Positions 26,274-33,440 of a DNA stretch of 33,537 nucleotides are shown piece by piece (the stretch's first letter is position 1; every line of letters begins with the position of its first letter). The notes below the pieces were generated by a model, which had not been told where the DNA came from, did not search any database, and saw only the letters and a list, made by a program, of their open reading frames with translations. Location of the stretch: NCBI GenBank assembly GCA_903929315.1, contig CAIYUC010000162.1, forward strand, positions 1 to 33,537, written 5' to 3'. The position numbers and the translations under genes are program-made. Source of the DNA: an uncultured Bacteroidales bacterium. GTDB lineage: Bacteria > Bacteroidota > Bacteroidia > Bacteroidales > FEN-979.

Positions 26274-26381
26274 AGAAAAGATAATTCATCATTGACCGCG
26301 CACGCGTTCGGAAACGCGCGCGAGCCGAGAAAAGATAATTCAACATTGACCGCGCACGCGTTCGGAAACGCGCGCGAGCCG
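26274..26381. repeat. 54-bp tandem duplication carrying GC-rich palindromic repeat (copies C and D)
   Basis: Two 54-bp units (26274-26327 and 26328-26381) are almost identical. Each holds AGAAAAGATAATTCA and ATTGA followed by the 31-nt palindromic repeat (26296-26326 and 26350-26380; CCGCGCACGCGTTCGG ... CGCGCGAGCC). A third unit begins (AGAAA) and stops. The gap 26193-26568 otherwise holds the octamer array and no supportable gene. Confidence 0.85.
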
Positions 26382-26444
26382 AGAAACGACAGGTTAAACA
26401 TGGTTCAAAAATATCTTAAAATGCCGCTTAGCTTGACGCGCATG

Positions 26445-26456
26445 CGATAGCTATCG
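26445..26456. repeat. 12-bp perfect palindrome CGATAGCTATCG
   Basis: A perfect palindrome directly preceded by a second GCGCATGC-type palindrome. It lies between the 54-bp duplication and the octamer array. It could be a fragment of another dispersed repeat. Function unknown. Confidence 0.5.
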
Positions 26457-26491
26457 GGAGCAGGAAAGCTGAATGCAGTAATTATATCCTT

Positions 26492-26571
26492 TGCATACCT
26501 GCATCTCTGCATTACTGCATTACTTCATTACTGCATTACTGCATTACTACATCACTACATTCCTGCATTCA
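26492..26571. repeat. 8-bp tandem array, unit TGCATTAC (10 units)
   Basis: Ten octamers in unbroken register: four perfect TGCATTAC units plus variants such as TTCATTAC, TACATCAC, TACATTCC and TGCATTCA. The right-most three bases are the complement of the TGA stop of the leftward membrane-protein gene, so the array starts at that stop codon. Confidence 0.9.
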
Positions 26572-28698
26572 TTCTTTTTCCAACAAATGAAAGAAAAGCG
26601 CGCTGATAACATTCAGAAGAGCAAGGACAAAACACGTCCAGATCAATCCTAAAAGAGGGAAAAGGAGTATTGTTGTGATGATCGCACCCATTGCAGAGCC
26701 GAACAGATCAGCAGAATAATTCTTTGCTGCGATTGTTGCAAAGTTTTGTTGGCGTATCACTGAAGCGAGGCCGTATTCAATTCCAATGAACAGGGAAATA
26801 AAAAGCGTTAATAAATAGAAAATAATATGAATGAACCACTCATGCAAAACGACTGCATTAAGAAAAAGAATAATAAACGGGAACCCCATTGAAAAAAGCC
26901 CTATTGTCAATTGGATATGAATATAACTTTTTGAGCTCCACCGTGGGTAGATCCGTTTCCAGATAAAAGCCCCGGTTGCCAGGCCTGCCATAAACAACAT
27001 GATGATAATTCCGGCCATCCGGAAGACATATCCATAAATAACCTGGAATGCGATCAGAATCAATATTTCGAGCGATGAGGCGGTGAATCCTCCGGTGAAT
27101 AATCCAAAGCTGATTTTGTTCAGGCTTAGGAATATAAGGATTAACACCACAAGGAATAGTGCAAACAGGATCACATAGTTGATCTTAAAATAGGTGGTCC
27201 AGTAATTGATCTGCAGGAAATAGGTAAGTGGCCTGAAATCCTCATTAATACCGTCGTTTTTTGTTAGATGCTGCCTGATAAAACTGCTCCGGTCCTTCAA
27301 TAATTCATCATCGAGGTAATACCTGTTCACATACTTTGTCTGGATTCCGCGATAATCTATCAGCCCTGCGATACCAGTTGTAAGCTCTGAGTCGGATGCC
27401 AGGAAATAATTTTTTTGTCCTGGCAGGATAAGCACTTTCTTAAAGACCGAATTTAAAGTATAGAACAGCGATGAATTGAGTTTTGCAGCCGTTGAACTCA
27501 CGTAATCCTCTGTTGGCGGCAAGCTCAAAGAGATAACCCCATCCCTGGAAAGCTTATCTTTCACTTTGATAAAAAATTCTCTGGTATAATAACGGTTGAT
27601 CTGGATAGTGGAGGGTTCCGGAAGATTGATGATCACGACATCATATCGCTCGCTTGTTTCACTAAGAAATCTCCTGCCATCCTTATTATATACATGGATC
27701 AAAGGATCATCAAAGGAAACGGAATATTTTTTCCCGGTCTCGATCAGCGCAGGATTTAATTCTGCATAATCGATCCGCCGGGGTTTATATTTTTTAATCT
27801 CCTTAAGGGTCCCTGAAATCCCGCCGGAAATCATTAATATTTTTTCGGGATGAGCCCGTTGGATCATAGGAAAATGAACCAGTTCTTCATTAAAAATCTC
27901 ATTGCCTGAGGAAAACAGCGGAAGACCGTTTTCAAAATAGTTAAGCTGGCCGGCATTTTTAGTTACAACCACCGTTCCATAAGGGGTAGACCGGTTGAAG
28001 ATCACTTTTTGATCCCTGAACAACAACTTTTCTGTAAATCCCTGTAAATCCAATGAAAGAACAATGAACACTACGATAACAGCCAATACCGGAATGACGA
28101 TCTTTATGATCTTACCAGGGATAGAATTTATATACAGGATGATTGTCAAAAAGTTGAGGATCATCAATAGTTGAAGGCTTGTAAAAATTCCGAAGATCCA
28201 GAGAAAAATAAAATTCATAACGATACCTCCCAGAACACTACCGAACGCTTCCAATGCATAAACGCTGCTTGCTTTGTTCTTCCCGGTAAATTCCGATAAC
28301 ATTGAATTATAAGCGGTAAAAAGGAACCCGTTCACCAGGCAAAAGGGTAGTTGCAGAAGGAACGAAGACCAGAGGATTTCCATTAAGCCCGGCATACTCC
28401 CGTAGGGGAATAAAACTGTTCTCCATATATCCAGGCTCAGTATTGTAATGACAGGGAGAACAGTGAATAGTATTTGAAAAAATAAAATGACCCGGAATTG
28501 TTTTTTCAATTTCGGAAAAAACTTCCCCAGATAAGCCCCTGAGCCGGTAAGGAGCATCCAATTAGCAAGGACGATCCCCATCACCAGTTCATTCCCGTAA
28601 AAGACGGAAAGGAATTCCCTTAATAGGATAACCTGGATAAAAATGGAAGAAAAACCCAAAACAATTACGGAAAGCCGGATTTTACTTTTAAATTTCAT
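26569..28698 (-). CDS. membrane protein with spermidine synthase-like domain
   Basis: A 709-residue fusion of two groups of membrane helices (about residues 8-225 and 490-705) around a soluble Rossmann domain (about 235-440) that resembles SpeE. This architecture is a known family of putative transporters fused to a spermidine synthase-like domain. The aminopropyltransferase active site looks lost: the nucleotide loop reads SGGISGTLKE, and the catalytic aspartate region reads VVIINLPEPST where active enzymes have a D-x-x-D type motif. It is unlikely to make spermidine. It could bind a nucleotide or polyamine, or regulate transport. Octamer arrays flank it on both sides. Confidence 0.85.
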   Translation of the reverse strand: MKFKSKIRLSVIVLGFSSIFIQVILLREFLSVFYGNELVMGIVLANWMLLTGSGAYLGKFFPKLKKQFRVILFFQILFTVLPVITILSLDIWRTVLFPYGSMPGLMEILWSSFLLQLPFCLVNGFLFTAYNSMLSEFTGKNKASSVYALEAFGSVLGGIVMNFIFLWIFGIFTSLQLLMILNFLTIILYINSIPGKIIKIVIPVLAVIVVFIVLSLDLQGFTEKLLFRDQKVIFNRSTPYGTVVVTKNAGQLNYFENGLPLFSSGNEIFNEELVHFPMIQRAHPEKILMISGGISGTLKEIKKYKPRRIDYAELNPALIETGKKYSVSFDDPLIHVYNKDGRRFLSETSERYDVVIINLPEPSTIQINRYYTREFFIKVKDKLSRDGVISLSLPPTEDYVSSTAAKLNSSLFYTLNSVFKKVLILPGQKNYFLASDSELTTGIAGLIDYRGIQTKYVNRYYLDDELLKDRSSFIRQHLTKNDGINEDFRPLTYFLQINYWTTYFKINYVILFALFLVVLILIFLSLNKISFGLFTGGFTASSLEILILIAFQVIYGYVFRMAGIIIMLFMAGLATGAFIWKRIYPRWSSKSYIHIQLTIGLFSMGFPFIILFLNAVVLHEWFIHIIFYLLTLFISLFIGIEYGLASVIRQQNFATIAAKNYSADLFGSAMGAIITTILLFPLLGLIWTCFVLALLNVISALFFHLLEKE

Positions 28699-28712
28699 AA
28701 TTTTTTATCAGG

Positions 28713-28768
28713 CAAAGTCACAAAGTCACAAAGTCACAAAGTCACAAAGTCATAGAGTCACAGAGTTA
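28713..28768. repeat. 8-bp tandem array, unit CAAAGTCA (7 units)
   Basis: Five perfect CAAAGTCA units are followed by TAGAGTCA and CAGAGTTA. On the leftward strand each unit reads TGACTTTG, one base from the promoter box TAnnTTTG. The array ends 15 nt before the start codon of the leftward membrane-protein gene. Confidence 0.92.
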
Positions 28769-28799
28769 CAAAGAAATTAATTTCTGAATCCTGCAGTCT

Positions 28800-28841
28800 G
28801 CATTTTGAATTTTGCATTTTGCATTTTGAATTTTGTAAATT
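28800..28841. repeat. 7-bp tandem array, GCATTTT/GAATTTT (6 units)
   Basis: Units GCATTTT, GAATTTT, GCATTTT, GCATTTT, GAATTTT and GTAAATT run in 7-bp register just upstream of the MEMO-AMMECR1 gene. The array overlaps the promoter-like boxes described at 28811-28843. Confidence 0.8.
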
Positions 28842-28843
28842 TG
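28811..28843 (+). promoter_or_regulatory. Bacteroidota-type promoter for the MEMO-AMMECR1 gene
   Basis: TTTG at 28811-28814, a 21-nt spacer, then TAAATTTG at 28836-28843 match the -33/-7 consensus. The ATG follows 26 nt later. The -33 box lies inside the heptamer array and the -7 box at its edge, so unit loss or gain would change the spacer. Confidence 0.55.
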
Positions 28844-28868
28844 TAATGAGTATCAAAGATATAAAATT

Positions 28869-30404
28869 ATGAAAAGGGTTCTTTTGTATTTATGGCTGGG
28901 AATATTTTTCTTTGCCCTTGTTCCGGGCTGTAATTCGCAGAATCAGAAGCCGGTCGTGAGTTTTGACGACAGGCCCGAAGCTGCTGCCGGCAAGTTCTAT
29001 CCTTCAGACCCAGCAACATTAAGGTCAATGTTAACAGACCTGTTTGCAAATGCCAAGCCCAAAACCACTGAACGTGTTATTGCAGTGATCTGTCCGCATG
29101 CAGGTTATGAATTTTCAGGAGTCGTGGCCGCCAGCAGCATCAACCAGGTGGACCCTGAGAAAGAGTATGAGAATATCTTTATCATCGGCTCCAGTCACTA
29201 TGTTTCTTTCATCGGTGCTTCGATCTATGACCAGGGAGATTACAATACACCGTTAGGAAAAGTAAAAGTCAATATTGACCTGGCTAAAAAACTTATAAAA
29301 GAAAATGCAGTCTTTACTTTCAATCCTGAAGCAGATAAGAATGAACATTGCATTGAGACACAGGTTCCTTTTCTCCAGTTTCATCTGAAGAAGAAATTCC
29401 AGATCGTACCGATTGTACTGGGAACGCAATCTCCGCAGACTTGTAAAAAGATCGCCGAAGCGCTGAAACCTTATTTCAACGAGAAGAATCTTTTTATTTT
29501 CAGTACGGATTGGTCCCATTATCCGCCTTATGCAGACGCACAAAAAGTGGACAAAAAGACCTGTGACGCCGTGCTTTCCAATTCTCCTGATAATCTCCTG
29601 AAAGTCCGCGATGAAAATGAAAAGAGCAATATTCCGAACCTGGCAACGAGCATGTGCGGCTGGACCTCTGTTCTTACCATGCTTTATATGACTGCCAATG
29701 ATCCCGGACTAAAACTGACGCCTGTTTTATACCGAAATTCCGGGGATTCCAAATATGCTGACAAATCACAGGTGGTGGGTTATTGGAGCATTGTTGTTTC
29801 GAAAACAGAAACCTCTCAAAAAAACAGTTCAGATTTAACGTTAAGCAGTATGGACAAAAAAGAATTATTAAAAATCGTACGCAGGACTATAGAACAATAT
29901 ATCCGGACCGGCAAAACGACTCCTATTGACCCGAGCGGATTTTCGGAAAGCATGAAGGTGAAGAGCGGCGCATTTGTTACATTAAAAGAAAAAGGAGATC
30001 TGAGGGGATGTATCGGCAGGTTTATTTCAGATGAACCTTTGTATAAAGTAGTCCAGGAGATGGCCATTGCTTCTTCTACTGAAGATACACGTTTCCCTCG
30101 GGTTGAGTCAAAAGAAATCGACGAACTGGAAATTGAAATATCCGTTCTTTCACCGATGAAAAAGATCCATTCCATTGATGAAATCGAGTTAGGGAAGCAT
30201 GGTATTTACATCAAAAAAGGGTATTATTCAGGGACTTTTCTGCCTCAGGTAGCTACTGAAACAGGATGGACCAAAGAGGAATTCCTCGGGCATTGTGCAC
30301 GGGATAAAGCGGGAATCGGCTGGGACGGATGGAAAGATGCGGAAATCTACACATATGAAGCAGATGTGTTTTCAGAAAAGGAGATCAACGCCCGCAAAGA
30401 TTGA
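28869..30404 (+). CDS. amrB/amrA: AmmeMemoRadiSam system B-A fusion lipoprotein (MEMO + AMMECR1)
   Basis: A 511-residue fusion of two AmmeMemoRadiSam components. Residues 1-21 form a lipoprotein signal (lipobox VPGC, Cys21), so it should be membrane-anchored outside the cytoplasm. The MEMO domain (about 38-310) keeps the family residues: CPHAGYEFSG (His77), GSSH (His110), NEHCIETQVPFLQ, STDWSHY and SMCGW. The AMMECR1 domain (about 325-505) holds the hallmark LRGCIGRF and EIEISVLSP. It stands alone on its strand and overlaps the 3' end of the convergent nuclease gene by 20 nt. It presumably works with the radical SAM protein at 20617. The reaction is unknown. Confidence 0.92.
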   Translation: MKRVLLYLWLGIFFFALVPGCNSQNQKPVVSFDDRPEAAAGKFYPSDPATLRSMLTDLFANAKPKTTERVIAVICPHAGYEFSGVVAASSINQVDPEKEYENIFIIGSSHYVSFIGASIYDQGDYNTPLGKVKVNIDLAKKLIKENAVFTFNPEADKNEHCIETQVPFLQFHLKKKFQIVPIVLGTQSPQTCKKIAEALKPYFNEKNLFIFSTDWSHYPPYADAQKVDKKTCDAVLSNSPDNLLKVRDENEKSNIPNLATSMCGWTSVLTMLYMTANDPGLKLTPVLYRNSGDSKYADKSQVVGYWSIVVSKTETSQKNSSDLTLSSMDKKELLKIVRRTIEQYIRTGKTTPIDPSGFSESMKVKSGAFVTLKEKGDLRGCIGRFISDEPLYKVVQEMAIASSTEDTRFPRVESKEIDELEIEISVLSPMKKIHSIDEIELGKHGIYIKKGYYSGTFLPQVATETGWTKEEFLGHCARDKAGIGWDGWKDAEIYTYEADVFSEKEINARKD

Positions 30405-33291
30405 TAAAAGTACATTTCTCACATACTTTCCTGTTTTCGGTTTGAATAAATGGCCTGTCAGTATCAAATATCTCCTCAAGCATCTTGATCAGTAGTTTTT
30501 CGAATTCCTTCAGATGATCTGCCTGGATCAGTGTTCCGGGTTTTTCTTCTCCTCCTGAAGGAACCGACACTTCCAGAAATCCTTCAGAACCTTTCTTCAA
30601 TGGCATGATCCCCGCTTTTATTTTTTGCTCATTATACCCAAACCGGGTACCGAAAAGATAAGCATAACTTAAAAGTTGAAAACTCATGGAGAGATCAGGG
30701 TTTTGTAACAATTCATCGAGATTCGTCAATTTCAGATCTCTTTCTTCCACCCTGCCAGTCTTGTAATCGACAATCCTCCATTCCTCCCCTATCCTGTCAA
30801 CCCTGTCCATAAAGCCTTTCAGGCGAACATCAATCATTTCATCCTTATACCTGACCGTCACGTGCTTCTCAATGAATTGCTCGAGAAACTTGACTGTCAG
30901 TGTTTTTCCTTCTTCTTTTAAACCATCTATCAACTCTGATTCCGACCGAAGAAACTTTGTGATCAGAATTTTTGCTACCCTGACCAAAAGCAGGTTTTTA
31001 CCAAAAGTCAGTTCTGAGCCCTTGTATTTCTTCATAAAGGCCTGATCCGTCAGCGAGTCTGTTTCAGACAGCATTGAATTTATGTTATCCCTTGTCAATG
31101 GCAGGTCTTTAAAAGGCAGGTAAAGTTGTCTCAACGCGTCATGTACTGCTTGTCCCAGTATCTGAGGGTCAATGGTATCCTCAAGTTCTTTTTGCTCTTC
31201 CAGTCCGGCAATCGAATGGTAATAGAATTTCAGCGGGCATTGACGGTAATTGTTCAATGTTGTAGGAGCAAAACCCTTTGCTGCCTTTACCTTCAGCTTT
31301 TCATAAACTTCATTCACCTTCAGGATGATGATGGGAGGATAGGGCTCCCCTTTAATCAGAGGCGTGCTTAATACCTGTTCAACTATCTTGATTTGCGGAT
31401 TATATACAGGAAGTTCCGTGATGATCTGTTTGATAAAACGGCTCTTATCGCCTCCTCCCAGTTCATCGGCTTCTGTATTATACAATAAATGGACATTTTG
31501 CGCTCTTTGCAGAAGCCGGTAAAAATGGTATCCATAAACTGCATCCTTTTGATGATGTGTCGGTAATTTGAAATCCCTGCGGATATCAAAAGGTATATAA
31601 GAAGGCGATGTTTTACCGCTTGGCAGCAAGTCTTCGTTCGCAGAAAGAAGGATGACGTTTGGAAAATCAAGGGTTCGCGTTTCAAGCATACCCATAATCT
31701 GAATACCTTTTAAGGGTTCGCCGTAGAACGGGAGAGTGGTAGAACCCGCCAGCCTGCTGAACAAAGTATGGAATGTTTCGATCTTCGTCACTGCGTCATA
31801 CCTGTTCATCAATGTTGAGAGCTGATGAAGGATCCTGGAAAATGCATACAGGTATTCGAGTTCAATCTGCAATCGTTTTCCCGGACTTTCCATTTCTTCC
31901 TCTGCAGGCACTGTTATAAAAGCATCCCTAAGGGCTGAAATCATGGTCTGAAGACACAACAAAGCATCGGAAGGTTTATTCCATGGAACAAAAACCGGTT
32001 CGAGAAAACTCAACTTTTCAGTAAAAAGGTCTGCTTTGGTACCGGTGATCTCTTCTTTATCGAGGAATACCCTGTTCCCTTGCCGGATGGAATCGATAGC
32101 TTCTTTCAGGACAAAGGAATTGCTTCGCAGGATTGAATCAGCCAGGCGGTTTATGAAGGGATGATCCAATATCTTTAAAATGTCCCGGTGATAAAACCTT
32201 ATTTTTCCACCTTCTTTCGCCCTGGAAAAACGGTTTACATTTTCGTGCATACGAAAAATGTCGTCAAAAAGATCGAAAAAAGGAGATTGATCCAAGGACA
32301 ATCCCATAGTGATGTTCAGTCCGGTCAATTCTTCGGGTAATGAGGATAAAAGAGGTATCAGCAATTGTTCATCCATCAATACGACAGCAATTTCACCGGA
32401 AGGAACTTTTTTATCCAGCAGATCCTTTAAAAGTTGACCTGCGAGTTTTGCCTGCCCTATATGAAATGGTACTCCAGTTATAAAAATGTTTTTTTCCGAA
32501 TTCCCGAGATCGTTACCGACCCAGCGGGTTTCCGGTTGTTTCCATTTTTTTATCCAGGTCCTGAGGAAATCCCCCGCTTCCTGTTGCTTATTGTCCAGGT
32601 AATATTCATCAGCATCCCAAAATATCTCTCCCTTTCCTGATTTGATCAGCATGTCGATGATCTTCTCTTCAGCGGCAGTGAGAGCATTAAAACCGCAAAA
32701 AATGACTTTATCCCATTTCAGTTGCATTCCTGTATCGCCGATCATTGAAGCCACCTGCCTGAAAATCAGCCCGGGATAACCCAATCCTTCATTCAACAGC
32801 CGTGAAGTCAATTGCTGATAATACGAATAAAGCGAGTTATAGAAATGAAGATATTGTTTTTCAAAATCCGTTAAAGGTTTATTATCAAGATTCCAGAGAG
32901 AAAGAGCCTTGGCTTCGTCGAGGTATTGAAAGAGTTGTTTCGGATCAACAAGGTAATTGTCGATCTCATTAAAATCGTGAAGGAGTTGCTTACCCCAGCT
33001 TATAAATTCTTCAAACGGTTGGGCTTTGGCACCTTCTATCGACTTATGGACCTCGAATAATTCAAAAAGAAGATGTGTTTGTTCAGCTACCCTCAAGCCC
33101 GAAAGTCCGGTGATGAAGTCCTCGACGGAATAGATGGCAGGCGACCAGGTGGTTTTCCCGATTTGCTGACCCAGATATTTTTTAAGGTAAAGTCCTCCGC
33201 GACGGTTCGGAAGAACAATGCACAAACCGGAAATTCCCGCGCCATAGCGTTGGTAAAGATATTCTGCGGTTTTTTCAAGAAACTTCGTCAT
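30385..33291 (-). CDS. PD-(D/E)XK nuclease family protein, AddB-like
   Basis: A 968-residue protein with the layout of AddB of AddAB-type recombination nucleases. An inactivated helicase-like N-terminus begins with LPNRRGGLYLKKYLG. The C-terminal PD-(D/E)XK nuclease has LGQAVHDALRQLY (His), FMDRVDRI and IVDYKTGR (Asp/Lys, about residue 841). The Fe-S cysteines are split as in AddB: YRQCPLKFYYH near residue 685 and CEKCTFINLC at the end. It would act in double-strand break repair with a helicase AddA, which is not in view. I start at ATG 33291; a GTG at 33303 would extend into the IS end. Its 3' end overlaps the convergent amrB/amrA gene by 20 nt. Confidence 0.88.
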   Translation of the reverse strand: MTKFLEKTAEYLYQRYGAGISGLCIVLPNRRGGLYLKKYLGQQIGKTTWSPAIYSVEDFITGLSGLRVAEQTHLLFELFEVHKSIEGAKAQPFEEFISWGKQLLHDFNEIDNYLVDPKQLFQYLDEAKALSLWNLDNKPLTDFEKQYLHFYNSLYSYYQQLTSRLLNEGLGYPGLIFRQVASMIGDTGMQLKWDKVIFCGFNALTAAEEKIIDMLIKSGKGEIFWDADEYYLDNKQQEAGDFLRTWIKKWKQPETRWVGNDLGNSEKNIFITGVPFHIGQAKLAGQLLKDLLDKKVPSGEIAVVLMDEQLLIPLLSSLPEELTGLNITMGLSLDQSPFFDLFDDIFRMHENVNRFSRAKEGGKIRFYHRDILKILDHPFINRLADSILRSNSFVLKEAIDSIRQGNRVFLDKEEITGTKADLFTEKLSFLEPVFVPWNKPSDALLCLQTMISALRDAFITVPAEEEMESPGKRLQIELEYLYAFSRILHQLSTLMNRYDAVTKIETFHTLFSRLAGSTTLPFYGEPLKGIQIMGMLETRTLDFPNVILLSANEDLLPSGKTSPSYIPFDIRRDFKLPTHHQKDAVYGYHFYRLLQRAQNVHLLYNTEADELGGGDKSRFIKQIITELPVYNPQIKIVEQVLSTPLIKGEPYPPIIILKVNEVYEKLKVKAAKGFAPTTLNNYRQCPLKFYYHSIAGLEEQKELEDTIDPQILGQAVHDALRQLYLPFKDLPLTRDNINSMLSETDSLTDQAFMKKYKGSELTFGKNLLLVRVAKILITKFLRSESELIDGLKEEGKTLTVKFLEQFIEKHVTVRYKDEMIDVRLKGFMDRVDRIGEEWRIVDYKTGRVEERDLKLTNLDELLQNPDLSMSFQLLSYAYLFGTRFGYNEQKIKAGIMPLKKGSEGFLEVSVPSGGEEKPGTLIQADHLKEFEKLLIKMLEEIFDTDRPFIQTENRKVCEKCTFINLCGR

Positions 33292-33393
33292 CAAACACCT
33301 CACCCCTACGGGGTTGTCTAATAAGTAAGGTGCAAAGCTAACTTTATTAACTGATTTTTAACAATAAAATGTTAATAAAATCATCACATATAT

Positions 33394-33425
33394 TTTATAT
33401 TCAATGTAATAAAGTGTTATCTTTG
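33394..33425 (+). promoter_or_regulatory. transposase promoter (TTTA N20 TATCTTTG)
   Basis: TATCTTTG at 33418-33425 matches the -7 consensus TAnnTTTG, and TTTA at 33394-33397 is a 3/4 match to TTTG with a 20-nt spacer. The transposase ATG follows 15 nt later. Confidence 0.5.
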
Positions 33426-33440
33426 GATAAAAATTACAAT

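Noticed and set aside
26192-26450. Open frames on both strands (60-70 codons) through the 54-bp duplication, with a repeated SRAFPNACAVN or LTAHAFGNAREPR peptide
   Set aside because: They arise because the repeat unit (54 bp) is a multiple of three; they span palindromic non-coding repeats, have no homology I recognise and overlap the promoter region of the FISUMP gene.
28869-30404. Frameshift-fused pair of genes instead of a true MEMO-AMMECR1 fusion
   Set aside because: The frame is continuous with a plausible linker (about residues 310-325), and both domains are complete; such B-A fusions fit the known association of the two families.
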